A stretch of DNA of 64,000 bases from Prolixibacteraceae bacterium (GCA_023229575.1 JALNYZ010000015.1:30982-94981), one strand, 5' to 3'. Shown: positions 24,388 to 33,961, numbered from the stretch's first letter. Program-made: numbers and translations. Notes: generated by a model not told the origin, from the sequence alone.

Positions 24388-25219
24388 AGCTAATCAATCT
24401 TATTCCACTCTCTTCCAGCGAAATCCGTCGTTGTTTGTAAAGCGCACCGATGGCCTTTTTGAACACCTTTTTACTGATGGCGAAATGGTCAAAAATCAAT
24501 GTGGCATCACTTTTGTCGGTCAATGGGAGAAAGCCCCCGGCCTCCTTTAATCGATCAAGGATATTTTGAGAAACACCATCGACCTGCTTATAACCCGGAC
24601 GATACAGTGAAAGATCGATTTTCTTGTCCTCCCTTACTTTTTTTATGTATGCCTTTAACTGTTGCCCTTTGTTGAGCGGGCCAGGCAATTCATCGTGGTA
24701 CAAAATGCCCCTGTGCACGTGGTTGATGATGGCATTGTAACCAAGCTCACTTTCGCTTTCTACAATAAGTGATACCTCCTCCCCAACCTGGTATTCCGGT
24801 ATGACATTGTCCAGAAATTTCTCAAGTTTGGCAGATGCTGCAATCCTTTGGGAATCCGGATCGAGATAGACGTACACCAGATATGACCTTCCGGCTACCA
24901 TGTTCATCTTCTGCTCCCGAAAAGGCACCAGCAGCTCTTTCATCAGTCCCCAGTCCAGAAAAGCCCCGATGTTGTTGACAGCATTCACCCTAAGCATGGC
25001 AAATTCGCCAACCTGGGCAAAGGGTTTCTCGGTTGTGGCAATGATCCTGTCTTCGGAATCCAGGTAAACAAAAACTTCCAGATCTTGACCTACCTCGCAC
25101 TCCCCGGGCACATACCGTGCAGGAAGAAGAATCTCTCCCTTTTCAGCCCCGTCCAGGTAGACGCCAAAATCAACAAACTTGACAACCTTGAGGGTGTTGT
25201 ACCTTCCTGTTTGAATCAT
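24386..25219 (-). CDS. cvfB: CvfB-like S1 RNA-binding protein
   Basis: 277 residues made of tandem S1-like domains followed by a winged-helix C-terminus (AISKKVFKKAIGALYKQRRISL), as in CvfB/YitL. Motifs include VVKFVDFGVYLDGAEKGEILLP and NAVNNIGAFLDWGLMKELLVPF. CvfB proteins bind RNA and influence virulence gene expression in Staphylococcus; here a general RNA-related role is all that can be said. The start overlaps the end of iorB by 4 bp, so it belongs to the ior transcript. Its stop codon lies inside a 19-bp inverted repeat. Confidence 0.85.
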   Translation of the reverse strand: MIQTGRYNTLKVVKFVDFGVYLDGAEKGEILLPARYVPGECEVGQDLEVFVYLDSEDRIIATTEKPFAQVGEFAMLRVNAVNNIGAFLDWGLMKELLVPFREQKMNMVAGRSYLVYVYLDPDSQRIAASAKLEKFLDNVIPEYQVGEEVSLIVESESELGYNAIINHVHRGILYHDELPGPLNKGQQLKAYIKKVREDKKIDLSLYRPGYKQVDGVSQNILDRLKEAGGFLPLTDKSDATLIFDHFAISKKVFKKAIGALYKQRRISLEESGIRLIS

Positions 25220-25818
25220 TGTTTCTTATTTTTAACTGTTATTTTTTGCTCCGTGAAAGCCCTTCCTGCATGGAAAGCGCTTAGATTTACAGCAACGATT
25301 TTATCCCCTTTTTTCGCAAAAATGTCCATAATGGCCTTTTCGAGACTTTGTACCTGGATATCGATAAAGGGGGAGGCAGCGCCCAACATCACCATGTTCG
25401 ACGATTTGACATTGCCTGCTGTTTTGGCAACATTTTCTGCATCGATGGCCACTACCCTGGGCAAACTTGTAATAAGCTTCAACAACGCATCAACATCAGG
25501 ATAGTCCGGAATATTGATAAACGGGGTTGTATTGGTTATCACAAAGCCATCGGGAGAAAGATAATTCAGGTAGCGCAAAGCTTCCATCGGCTCCACTGAC
25601 AGTACCAGTTGCGCTTCACCCGATGGGATCAGATCTGAAAAAATGGGTTTGTCGGACAACCGTACGTAGGATTGTACGGCGCCACCACGCTGACTCATCC
25701 CGTGCGTTTCGGCCTGTTTGATGTACAGATTGTTGCTGACTGCAGCCAATCCGATCGCTGTTGCGATAGAGAGAATCCCTTGCCCTCCAACTCCTGCTAA
25801 CACTATGTCACACTTCAT
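25216..25818 (-). CDS. iorB: Indolepyruvate oxidoreductase beta subunit
   Basis: 200 residues. The N-terminus DIVLAGVGGQGILSIATAIG is the hallmark of the gamma-type domain of 2-oxoacid:ferredoxin oxidoreductases, and HGMSQRGGAVQSYVRL is specific to IorB. With IorA it oxidatively decarboxylates aryl pyruvates to aryl-acetyl-CoA with reduction of ferredoxin, in anaerobic aromatic amino-acid catabolism, or runs in reverse for biosynthesis. It is downstream of iorA but separated from it by ~240 bp of repeat DNA. It overlaps the cvfB-like gene by 4 bp. Confidence 0.92.
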   Translation of the reverse strand: MKCDIVLAGVGGQGILSIATAIGLAAVSNNLYIKQAETHGMSQRGGAVQSYVRLSDKPIFSDLIPSGEAQLVLSVEPMEALRYLNYLSPDGFVITNTTPFINIPDYPDVDALLKLITSLPRVVAIDAENVAKTAGNVKSSNMVMLGAASPFIDIQVQSLEKAIMDIFAKKGDKIVAVNLSAFHAGRAFTEQKITVKNKKQ

Positions 25819-25841
25819 TCATCACTATTTTGATCAATTTA

Positions 25842-26055
25842 TCTTAGCGTTCTTAGCGATTCTTTCTTTGCGGCCTTTGCGTGAACCTTTATCCTCTCGC
25901 AAAGATCGCAAAGTTAAAACCGCAAAAACCGCAAAGGAAAAATACTTTTCCTTCCATTATAAATTTCCGGTTGCTCTGTTGCGCCTTCGGCATGCTCAGT
26001 GTGCGTCCATTCGCCTCAGCTCATTTCTACATTTTCACATTTCCCAATTTCCAAA
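25842..26055. repeat. Mosaic repeat separating iorA from iorB
   Basis: Two modules lie between two genes whose products form one enzyme. Left (25842-25938): CTTTGCG and CGCAAAG words forming a foldback. Right (26030-26055, read on the reverse strand): AAATTGGGAAATGTGAAAAT directly after the iorA stop; similar words follow the stop codons at 37541 and 43123. Confidence 0.65.
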
Positions 26056-26059
26056 TTTT

Positions 26060-27649
26060 CTAATTCTTTTTCTGTCTTGCGAGTTTCTGAATACACTCCC
26101 TCCTTGGAATAATAACAGATACCCCATTGTAATCAATCTCCTCCCGGAGAAGCTTCACCAATAATTCGTGGTTTTTAGGCAACGATTCCAGCACATGAAT
26201 GTGATTTGGATCTACACCCACACCCAGGCAAATGGATTCGATGTGCCCAAAGGCAGAAGAGTCCTGGCCGCCTGTCATGGAGATGGATTCGTTGTCGCCG
26301 ATGATCAGTACCATATTGGATTTTTCATTCACGGCATCCAGCAATCCGGTGATTCCCGAATGGGTAAAAGTTGAATCGCCAACTACAGCTACAGAAGGGA
26401 ACAAACCGGCGTCGGCGGCCCCTTTTGCCATTGTGACCGATGCGCCCATATCTACACAGCTATAAATGGAGTTGTAGGGAGGCAGTGCCCCCAGGGTATA
26501 ACAACCAATATCTGAAAATACTTTTCCCTTGCCATATTCCTCCATCACTTCGTTAAGGGCGCGGTAGGTATCGTGGTGACCACATCCTTTGCACAAGGCG
26601 GGAGGCCTGTTGACAAGTAAATCCGGAGGAGTCTGTCCCGCTGACCTTTCTATTTTTAACGCTAATGCCACCAGATCAGGGTTCAGTTCACCTGCCCTTG
26701 GTAAGGTTCCATCCAACCGACCAATTACTCTTTTCCCGCGCTCAAAGAAACCTTTCAATTGCTCTTCCACCAAGGGATAGCCTTCTTCCAGAACAAGAAT
26801 TTCATCCACCTGTGACTCAAGTTGTTTCAATAACTTCACAGGTAAGGGATATTGAGAAACCTTAACAGAAGGATAGGGCGAAATATCCGGATAGTTCTCC
26901 CTGAAGTAGTTGTAGGCAATTCCACAACAGATTACTCCCAGGGATCTGTCCGGTCCCTCTTCAAATCGATTCCAGGAAGCCTCTTCCGAGTATTTCAGAA
27001 AACCGGGGTGTTGAGCCAGCAAAATGTTGTACCGCTTTCTTGCATTGGCCGGCAGCAGCACAAATTGCATTGGATCGGATGGCAAAGAGAGAGGATTTTC
27101 CATCCGTGCCATTGGTGCCAGCACAACTCCTGAACGGGAGTGTGCCAGGCGGGTAGTGATCCGTATCATCACGGGAACACCGGTTTTTTCAGAGAGCTCC
27201 AATGCGGCTATTGTCATGTCATAAGCCTCTTGCTGATTGGTTGGCTCCATCACCGGAACCATCGCAAATTTGCCGTAATACCTCGAATCCTGTTCGTTTT
27301 GCGAGGAGTGCATGGACGGATCGTCTGCCACTGCTACGACCATTCCACCATTGATCCCGGTGACAGCAATGTTCATGAAAACGTCTGCCGCTACATTCAG
27401 TCCTACATGCTTCATGCAAACCAGGGTTCTTTTCCCTGCATACGACATTCCCAGGGCCGCCTCCATGGCTGTCTTCTCGTTGGCCGACCATTGCTGGTGA
27501 AGGTTCCGTTCGATAGCGGTTTCGTTCTCCTGTATGTATTCGGTGATCTCGGTAGAGGGAGTACCCGGGTAAGCATATACGCCTGAGATGCCCCCGTCGA
27601 TAGCACCCTGCCCAATGGCCTCAGCGCCTAACAATAATTTTTTGAGCAT
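26060..27649 (-). CDS. iorA: Indolepyruvate oxidoreductase alpha subunit lacking the ferredoxin domain
   Basis: 529 residues. The N-terminal pyrimidine-like domain starts LLLGAEAIGQGAIDGG and has GVYAYPGTPSTEITEY. The TPP-binding C-terminal domain shows ALCKGCGHHDTYRAL and GDSTFTHSGITGLLDAV with the GDN motif. Many archaeal and proteobacterial IorA proteins continue with two 4Fe-4S motifs. This one stops after VIIPRRECIQKLARQKKN, so the electron-transfer module is absent and no ferredoxin gene lies nearby. It should partner IorB and an unlinked ferredoxin. The missing domain appears to be a lineage feature rather than a frameshift, because the sequence ends cleanly. Confidence 0.92.
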   Translation of the reverse strand: MLKKLLLGAEAIGQGAIDGGISGVYAYPGTPSTEITEYIQENETAIERNLHQQWSANEKTAMEAALGMSYAGKRTLVCMKHVGLNVAADVFMNIAVTGINGGMVVAVADDPSMHSSQNEQDSRYYGKFAMVPVMEPTNQQEAYDMTIAALELSEKTGVPVMIRITTRLAHSRSGVVLAPMARMENPLSLPSDPMQFVLLPANARKRYNILLAQHPGFLKYSEEASWNRFEEGPDRSLGVICCGIAYNYFRENYPDISPYPSVKVSQYPLPVKLLKQLESQVDEILVLEEGYPLVEEQLKGFFERGKRVIGRLDGTLPRAGELNPDLVALALKIERSAGQTPPDLLVNRPPALCKGCGHHDTYRALNEVMEEYGKGKVFSDIGCYTLGALPPYNSIYSCVDMGASVTMAKGAADAGLFPSVAVVGDSTFTHSGITGLLDAVNEKSNMVLIIGDNESISMTGGQDSSAFGHIESICLGVGVDPNHIHVLESLPKNHELLVKLLREEIDYNGVSVIIPRRECIQKLARQKKN

Positions 27650-27688
27650 TAAATTTTGTTCTATTTTAATTTACTTCAACTCCCTTGG

Positions 27689-27753
27689 CCCTTCGACAGG
27701 CTCAGGGACCGGTAATTAAATCGTTAATTTTCAACCCTTCGACAGGCTCAAGG
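27689..27753. repeat. Two CCCTTCGACAGGCTCA(G/A)GG repeats
   Basis: Two near-identical 19-bp copies at 27689-27707 and 27735-27753 in the gap between the anSME and iorA genes. The same word family occurs in inverse orientation at 33865 and 53085-53190. Confidence 0.75.
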
Positions 27754-27811
27754 TAGTGCTGCAAAGGAGCTGATCTTCGGAGTCTGGTCGCCCCCTCTCC
27801 CCTTCGCCCCC

Positions 27812-29017
27812 TCATTTTTTATCCCTGAACGCCCAATAATTGCCTCTCGATTGCTCCCGCTCCTGGTGATCAGCTTGTTGTTGCATCCAGTTTTTCGCAA
27901 GCATCCTCATGGTAGGATCGGCATGCTCAAAAAACTGAATGTAGGCTTCACAGAACCGAGGTAACCGCTGATCGGCAGGATCTTTTATTCGATCTTTGGT
28001 GCATCCGCCGAAGCATTTTGTCAACCATGGACAGAACTTGCATTTACGAGGCAACAAGGCTTTTACCTTCCCGAAATCATCCTGTTTCTTACTGTTCAGC
28101 ATGTTGATGATTTTGTCGTTCCGTAGGTTACCCAATCGATGCCTTGGTTCTACAAAGAAATCGCAGGAGTATATGTTTCCGTTGTGTTCGACTACCACAT
28201 AAGGGCCACACTCTTTCGTCATAGTGCATTCGGGGGATTCCATTCCGACATAGGAATAAAACACCGATTCGAAATGCCTGACAGAGGTAGTTGGAACACC
28301 GTTTTCAAAATCATTCAACCAGAGATCAAACAGCTTAACCAGAAAATTTCCGTATTTCTCCGCCGTGAGGGAATAGGGTGCCGCCTGGGATGGATTTTCA
28401 GGATCCGTCTCAACGACAGGAATAAACTGCATCCAGGTTAGGCCCAAACCTTTGTAATAGTTGTACAACTCCTCCGGATAATCGGCCGAATAATCGGTGA
28501 TGCAACACATTGCGTTGACTGCTACTCCCTGCTCTAATAGCATTTTTGCCTTCTCTTCCACTACTGCCCATGTTATCTGCTCTCCTTTATTAAGCCGGTA
28601 CCTGTCGTGAATGTGTTCAGGACCATCCAGCGAGAGCCCTATCAGCCAATCGTATTTCTTAAAAAATTTTGCCCAATCCCTGTCGAGCAGGGTGCCATTG
28701 GTCTGTAAACCATTCCCAACCTGCTTGCCATGACCGTATTTGGTTTCGAACTCAATGACTTTTTGGTAAAATTCAAGTCCCATCAGGGCAGGCTCACCCC
28801 CCTGCCAGGCAATGGAGACTTCACTTCCGGATTGCTGCATCACCTGCCGAATCAACTCTTCGAGGGTTTCCAGGCTCATCCTGTGATTTTTGGTCTCAGG
28901 GAAAAGTGCTTCTTTCCTGAGATAAAAGCAGTAGGTACACTGAAGGTTGCAATCCGGCCCCGAAGGCTTAATAAGAATTGAGGTCAGGGGCCTCTGTTTT
29001 TGAGACATAAAGAGCAT
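27812..29017 (-). CDS. Anaerobic sulfatase-maturating enzyme-type radical SAM protein
   Basis: 401 residues. The radical-SAM cluster is C23-x3-C27-x2-C30 (CNLQCTYC), with GGEPALMG following. The C-terminal SPASM region holds the cysteines for auxiliary clusters (CGPYVVVEHNGNIYSCDFF and CKFCPWLTKCFGGC). The family oxidises a Cys or Ser of type I sulfatases to formylglycine under anaerobic conditions. No sulfatase gene lies in the window, so the target is elsewhere. Two starts are possible (29017 or 29008); the second gives MSQKQRPLTS, the more usual N-terminus. It is divergent from the TonB receptor gene. Confidence 0.87.
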   Translation of the reverse strand: MLFMSQKQRPLTSILIKPSGPDCNLQCTYCFYLRKEALFPETKNHRMSLETLEELIRQVMQQSGSEVSIAWQGGEPALMGLEFYQKVIEFETKYGHGKQVGNGLQTNGTLLDRDWAKFFKKYDWLIGLSLDGPEHIHDRYRLNKGEQITWAVVEEKAKMLLEQGVAVNAMCCITDYSADYPEELYNYYKGLGLTWMQFIPVVETDPENPSQAAPYSLTAEKYGNFLVKLFDLWLNDFENGVPTTSVRHFESVFYSYVGMESPECTMTKECGPYVVVEHNGNIYSCDFFVEPRHRLGNLRNDKIINMLNSKKQDDFGKVKALLPRKCKFCPWLTKCFGGCTKDRIKDPADQRLPRFCEAYIQFFEHADPTMRMLAKNWMQQQADHQEREQSRGNYWAFRDKK

Positions 29018-29148
29018 AAAATTAGAAAGCGAAAATAGTTAAATTTGATCACTCCTTTCCATGATTTTTAGCAGTAACCTCACAAGGGACAAACAATAAT
29101 TTTAATACTTTTAAATTCTTCTACCCAGAGTATTTGACCAACTAAATT

Positions 29149-31608
29149 ATGACTTTGATTCGCTTGCTTCTTTTTCCCATTTTACTTGTGAGCTCTCTCT
29201 GTCCTGCCTTCGGACAAGGAAGATCATTCGTGTTGACCGGGCAAATTGCAGCCACGGATGGACAACCACTTCCAGGTGTAAACATACAGATCCTGAACAG
29301 CCGTCAGGGTACTTTCAGTGACCAAAAGGGAGTATTTAGAATCATTGTCAGTCTACCCAATGATTCCATTCTTATTTTCACAGCGGTAAATTACCAGAAG
29401 ACAGAAGTCAACCTGATCAAAAATTGTGAAAAAGCGTTGAAGGTTATTATGCAGCCTGCTTCCATCGCACTTTCAGAAGTACAGGTCAACGAGCAGCGCA
29501 TGGGTAATCCCGGCGTTGTCAACATTGACCCGCACCTAACCAAAAACCTTACCTCTACCGGGGGTGATGCCATCGAACAACTTGTCAAAACGCTTCCCGG
29601 CGTGAGCAGTCACAACGAGTTGACACCTCAATACAGTGTCAGGGGTGGCAACTATGACGAAAACCTAATCTATGTCAACGGAATAGAGATTTTTCGCCCC
29701 TTTCTGGTTAAAACGGGGGAGCAGGAGGGACTCAGCTTTCTAAATCCGGATCTGGTAGGGTCAATTCGCTTCTCCTCCGGCGGTTTTGAGAGCTCCTACG
29801 GAGACAAAATGTCGTCGGTACTCGACATCGAATACAAGGTTCCGCAAAAAACAGGAGCCACAGCTGAGGTGGGCGCTCTGGGTACTTCAGCCCATCTTGA
29901 AGGCAGGGCTTTCAGCAACAAATTCTTTCACTTATCAGGATTCCGCTACCGCGATAACCGCTATCTGCTTGGAACGCTTGACCAGAAAGGACACTACGCA
30001 CCTGCCTGTATCGATTTTCAGACACTGGTTGGCTATGAATTTTCCCCAAAATTCTCTGTTCAGTTCCTTGGGAACCTGGCCAGCAACAATTACTCTTTTA
30101 CTCCTGAAACGCGGGAGACCCGGTTTGGGACCATGAGCCTGGCTTACCAGCTTAAAATATATTTTGAAGGGAAAGAGAAAGATCAATTTTCAAACCGGAT
30201 GGGGGCTTTTACCCTCAACTACCGTCCTTCAAAAGACCTTCAGATGAAGTTGACCACCAGTTCCTTTCACTCCGATGAAAAAGAGCGTTACGACATTTTG
30301 AGCCAATACTACCTGAACGAAATCATAGCCGGACCTACCACATCTGAAAATCCTGACAGCACCCTCCTGCTTGGCGTAGGATCCTCGTTACAGCATGCCG
30401 CTAATTACCTGGAAGCCTACATTTTTACAATCGAACAAAGTGGAAAGCTCAATCTGGGCGAGCACCGGATTCAGTGGGGATTGAAATATCAACGAGAGAA
30501 GATCAATGATCAGGTTGGCGAATGGGAAATGAGGGATTCGGCGGGATACTCACTGCCATACAATGATCAGGCAGTCAATCTTTATAGCAGCATCAAAGCC
30601 AACCATCAATTGCATAGTTCCCGATACAGCGCTTACATGCAGGATAACTTTACCGCCCAATTTCAAAATTCCAGTCTCACTATTAGTGTTGGCAGCCGAT
30701 TACAATACTGGGATTTTAATGGTCAAACGATTTTTAGTCCGCGGTTTTCACTTCGGTATATACCTGACAAATTGAAATCTTTGCAGCTTCATGCGGCCTG
30801 GGGTATCTACCAACAAATGCCCTTTTTCAAGGAACTGAAGAACAGTAAAGCGGAACTGGTTTTTGGTGTTAGGGCGCAAAAATCGATCCACTATGTTGCC
30901 GGCTTTGACTATCCGTTTAACTTAGGTGACAGGCCTTTCAAATTCTCTACAGAGCTCTGGTACAAATCGCTTGATCACCTGATCCCCTACAAAGTCACAA
31001 ACCTCAACCTCCAGTATTTCCCCGAACAACATGGGAAGGGATATGCTACAGGACTGGAGATGAAGCTGTGGGGGGAGCCAATACCAGGCGCCACCTCCTG
31101 GGCATCGGTTACGCTTATGAAAACCGAGGAAGATATTCTCGGCGATCATTACCTGAAGGAGGCATCCGGTAGCGCTCCACCCGAAATCGTCTTTCCCGGC
31201 TACCTGCCAAGACCTTCCGATCAACGCTTTAACTTCTCTCTCTTTTTTCAGGATTTTCTGCCTAAAAACCCTACCGTGAAGATGAACCTTACCCTTTTGT
31301 ATGGCAGTCGGCTTCCTTTCGGACCTCCGCACAGTGAGCGTTACATGGACACCTTTCGGATGCCTGCCTACAAAAGGGTAGACCTTGGGATTTCCAAGTT
31401 GCTTGTTGGGGGTCCAGGACCAAAACGATCAAGCTTCATCTCAAAAAACCTGAAAGAGGCGTGGCTGTCCCTCGAAATTTTTAACTTCTTCGGACTCGAC
31501 AATACCATCTCCTACTATTGGGTGACCGATTTCCAAAACCAGATGCATGCCGTTCCCAATTACCTGACAGGAAGACGGATCAATGCGAAATTTTCCGTGA
31601 GTTTTTGA
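29149..31608 (+). CDS. TonB-dependent outer-membrane receptor
   Basis: 819 residues. After the signal peptide (~1-22) comes a carboxypeptidase-D-like regulatory domain (~28-112; LTGQIAATDGQPLPGVNIQI). Next is the plug (~125-230; LVKTLPGVSSHNELTPQYSVRGG, VNGIEIFRPF) and a ~580-residue beta barrel ending in an aromatic strand (RRINAKFSVSF). No SusD-like partner follows, so this is not a classical SusCD pair. It may import siderophores, cobalamin or peptides. The gene is alone, and its end is marked by the 73-bp perfect palindrome. Substrate unknown. Confidence 0.92.
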   Translation: MTLIRLLLFPILLVSSLCPAFGQGRSFVLTGQIAATDGQPLPGVNIQILNSRQGTFSDQKGVFRIIVSLPNDSILIFTAVNYQKTEVNLIKNCEKALKVIMQPASIALSEVQVNEQRMGNPGVVNIDPHLTKNLTSTGGDAIEQLVKTLPGVSSHNELTPQYSVRGGNYDENLIYVNGIEIFRPFLVKTGEQEGLSFLNPDLVGSIRFSSGGFESSYGDKMSSVLDIEYKVPQKTGATAEVGALGTSAHLEGRAFSNKFFHLSGFRYRDNRYLLGTLDQKGHYAPACIDFQTLVGYEFSPKFSVQFLGNLASNNYSFTPETRETRFGTMSLAYQLKIYFEGKEKDQFSNRMGAFTLNYRPSKDLQMKLTTSSFHSDEKERYDILSQYYLNEIIAGPTTSENPDSTLLLGVGSSLQHAANYLEAYIFTIEQSGKLNLGEHRIQWGLKYQREKINDQVGEWEMRDSAGYSLPYNDQAVNLYSSIKANHQLHSSRYSAYMQDNFTAQFQNSSLTISVGSRLQYWDFNGQTIFSPRFSLRYIPDKLKSLQLHAAWGIYQQMPFFKELKNSKAELVFGVRAQKSIHYVAGFDYPFNLGDRPFKFSTELWYKSLDHLIPYKVTNLNLQYFPEQHGKGYATGLEMKLWGEPIPGATSWASVTLMKTEEDILGDHYLKEASGSAPPEIVFPGYLPRPSDQRFNFSLFFQDFLPKNPTVKMNLTLLYGSRLPFGPPHSERYMDTFRMPAYKRVDLGISKLLVGGPGPKRSSFISKNLKEAWLSLEIFNFFGLDNTISYYWVTDFQNQMHAVPNYLTGRRINAKFSVSF

Positions 31609-31618
31609 TATCCAACTG

Positions 31619-31691
31619 AATGATCTGATATTGAGAAAAATGAACTGGTCACAATTTGTGACCAGTTCATTTTTCTCAATATCAGATCATT
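31619..31691. repeat. 73-bp perfect palindrome between convergent genes
   Basis: Arms of 36 bp (31619-31654 and 31656-31691) are exactly complementary around a single T. The sequence starts 10 bp after the TonB receptor stop and ends 18 bp before the ORF6N gene stop. The inner core is GGTCACAATTTGTGACC. It could terminate both genes, but its length and perfection exceed ordinary terminators. Confidence 0.95.
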
Positions 31692-31709
31692 ATTAAAAAG
31701 CCACACATA

Positions 31710-32240
31710 CTATGCCTGATTAATTTTATATCCCACAGCTTTTCTTGGCATGCTTGCTTTTTGATGCAGAGCATCAATCCTTTCGAGTAAAAACTTAAAA
31801 GCCTGATTCAATTTGGCATCAAGTTTCAAAATTTCTTCCTTTAATGATTCGTTCTCTTTTAATAATGACCTGTATCGGGCAAAAGTCCTCATGATTTCTA
31901 TATTGATTTTGATTGCTTTCTCAGAGCGTAACACTGATGAAAGCATAGATACTCCTTGCTCTGTGAATACCATCGGGTTTATGGATGAATGCTTAATTAT
32001 TGATAATCGGTCGCAATTTGCGATTATTTCATCTCTCTCTTGTCCAGTCAGTTCAAACATAAAATCTTCTGGAAAGCGCTCAATATTACGTTTAACTTGC
32101 TGTTTCAACACTTTCGTAGATACACCATATAGATTGGCTAGATCGTTATCTATCATCACCTTGAAACCTCTAAAATGAAAAATTAAGGTTTCATATTGTG
32201 GTTTTATTAATCCTTTCATTGCTAGATCTCTTTGTTCCAT
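31710..32240 (-). CDS. ORF6N domain-containing protein
   Basis: 176 residues. Residues ~15-105 match the ORF6N domain common in Bacteroidota and phages (FRGFKVMIDNDLANLYGVST, ERFPEDFMFELT, FTEQGVSMLSSVLRS). A C-terminal coiled coil (~125-165) follows. ORF6N/KilA-N-type domains are linked to DNA binding in phage antirepressors; in chromosomes they are often solitary mobile genes. It stands alone and is convergent with the TonB receptor across the 73-bp palindrome. Base composition is somewhat more AT-rich than the receptor gene, compatible with acquisition. Function unknown. Confidence 0.88.
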   Translation of the reverse strand: MEQRDLAMKGLIKPQYETLIFHFRGFKVMIDNDLANLYGVSTKVLKQQVKRNIERFPEDFMFELTGQERDEIIANCDRLSIIKHSSINPMVFTEQGVSMLSSVLRSEKAIKINIEIMRTFARYRSLLKENESLKEEILKLDAKLNQAFKFLLERIDALHQKASMPRKAVGYKINQA

Positions 32241-32626
32241 TTTGCTGTTTGCGTTTATATAAAGTTATGGCAAATGAATTAAAAAGAAGAATTTTGAAAC
32301 AAAAATTAACTGAATAAGAGGAAGAAGCATCTTCTTAAATCCTTCGAATTTTTGATGGCATTTCAGAAATATCAATCCGAAGATCCTTCGTGTTTCCTTG
32401 GTACAACCCTTTGTGTCCATTCGTGGTAAAATACTTACTTTTAACTATGAAGGACACAATAAGGGACACTAAAGAGATTGAATCAATGTCAATGAGTGTT
32501 GTTTCTCCTGCATCTCTCTTTAAATTTCGATCAAAATGGAGTTTAGAACAACTTAAATCATATATATTTTTGAAAAATTATTTTAGTTTCGTCAATTTCA
32601 AAGCGAAACAGAATAAACCAAATATT
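32241..32626. other. Divergent gap upstream of rocD
   Basis: No supported gene. The frame upstream of rocD stays open to 32390, but those 79 codons have no aminotransferase-like sequence. One arm of the CACAAAG family lies at about 32384-32432. Confidence 0.55.
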
Positions 32627-33838
32627 ATGAAAACGCAAGATTTTATTGACAGGGAAGATCTTTACGGCGCCCACAACTACCATCCTCTGCCCGTTGTACT
32701 GGAAAGGGGGGAAGGCGTGTTTGTCTGGGATGTTGAAGGCAAACGGTATTTCGATTTTCTGGCCTCCTATTCTGCCGTCAACCAGGGCCACTGCCATCCC
32801 AAAATTGTTAAAGCGATGGTCGACCAGGCCGGTAAACTGGCCTTGACCTCCCGGGCTTTTTACAACAATGTTTTGGGAGAATGGGAAGAGTTCATGACCA
32901 AGCTGTTCGGCTACGACAAGATACTGCCGATGAATTCAGGGGCTGAAGCCGATGAGACTGCCCTGAAACTAATCCGGAAGTGGGGTTACAAAGTAAAAGG
33001 AATACCCGAAAATGATGCCCGCATCATCGTGTGTGACGGCAATTTTCATGGCAGGACCATCACCATTGTCTCCATGTCGTCGGATCCCGATTCATATGGC
33101 GATTATGGTCCGTTTACCCCGGGATTTGTGAAGATTCCCTACAACGATCTGAAAACGCTGGAGAAAGAGCTGAGTCATCCCTACACTGCCGGATTTCTGG
33201 TAGAACCCATCCAGGCTGAGGCCGGGGTTTATGTCCCGGAAGACAACTACCTGAGAAAGGCGGCACAGTTGTGCAAAGAATACAATGTGCTGCTGGCAGC
33301 GGATGAGGTACAGACGGGTTTGTGCAGGACCGGCCGGATGCTGGCCTGTGACCACGAAGGGGTACGGCCCGATCTTCTTATTCTTGGTAAGGCGGCATCT
33401 GGAGGCATGTATCCGGTCTCCTGTGTACTGGCCGATGATGAGATCATGCTGACGATCCGTCCCGGCGAACATGGATCCACCTACGGCGGAAATCCGCTGG
33501 CCGCTAAAGTTTCGCTGGCTGCAATGAATGTTCTGCTTGACGAAAAGCTCTCTGAAAATGCCACTGCCATGGGGAAGATCTTCCGCGACAAGATGAAGGC
33601 ATTCGACTCTCCGCTAATCGAACAGGTTCGCGGGAAAGGGTTGCTCAATGCCATCCAGATTCGCCCGACCAACGGCAAACATGCCTGGGACCTTTGTCTG
33701 GCAATGAAGGAGAACGGTATCCTGGCCAAACCCACCCATGAGCACACCATCCGCTTCACTCCACCGTTGATCATCACCGAGGCTCAAATGAATGAGGCAA
33801 TCGAACTGATTCAGAAATCGATGATGGAATTTGTATAG
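32627..33838 (+). CDS. rocD: Ornithine aminotransferase
   Basis: 403 residues from the ATG at 32627, the normal length for class III aminotransferases; the open frame upstream of it is not conserved. The PLP lysine is Lys255 in LILGKAASGG, and Asp226 in AADEVQTG binds the pyridine nitrogen. Typical OAT motifs are YSAVNQGHCHPKI, PMNSGAEADETALK and GEHGSTYGGNPLA. The enzyme converts ornithine and 2-oxoglutarate to glutamate semialdehyde and glutamate, linking arginine, ornithine and proline metabolism. No pathway neighbours are present. The downstream gap carries a CTTCGAC-type repeat. Confidence 0.93.
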   Translation: MKTQDFIDREDLYGAHNYHPLPVVLERGEGVFVWDVEGKRYFDFLASYSAVNQGHCHPKIVKAMVDQAGKLALTSRAFYNNVLGEWEEFMTKLFGYDKILPMNSGAEADETALKLIRKWGYKVKGIPENDARIIVCDGNFHGRTITIVSMSSDPDSYGDYGPFTPGFVKIPYNDLKTLEKELSHPYTAGFLVEPIQAEAGVYVPEDNYLRKAAQLCKEYNVLLAADEVQTGLCRTGRMLACDHEGVRPDLLILGKAASGGMYPVSCVLADDEIMLTIRPGEHGSTYGGNPLAAKVSLAAMNVLLDEKLSENATAMGKIFRDKMKAFDSPLIEQVRGKGLLNAIQIRPTNGKHAWDLCLAMKENGILAKPTHEHTIRFTPPLIITEAQMNEAIELIQKSMMEFV

Positions 33839-33864
33839 TCGTTTGAAATGTTTAAAGGGTTAAC

Positions 33865-33885
33865 GGTCCCTGAGGAGCCGAAGGG
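33865..33885. repeat. GGTCCCTGAG...CCGAAGGG repeat copy
   Basis: A diverged member of the GGTCCCTGAGCTTGTCGAAG family between the convergent rocD and META genes. Confidence 0.55.
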
Positions 33886-33961
33886 AACACTACCAAATAA
33901 AAGGGATTAACCTATATCTGGTCTTTTGACAATATTCTTTATAACCAGGCAAAGCATTTTC

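Noticed and set aside
32390..32626. 79-codon N-terminal extension of rocD
   Set aside because: In frame, but not similar to aminotransferases; it includes a dispersed CACAAAG repeat. ATG 32627 gives the normal family length.
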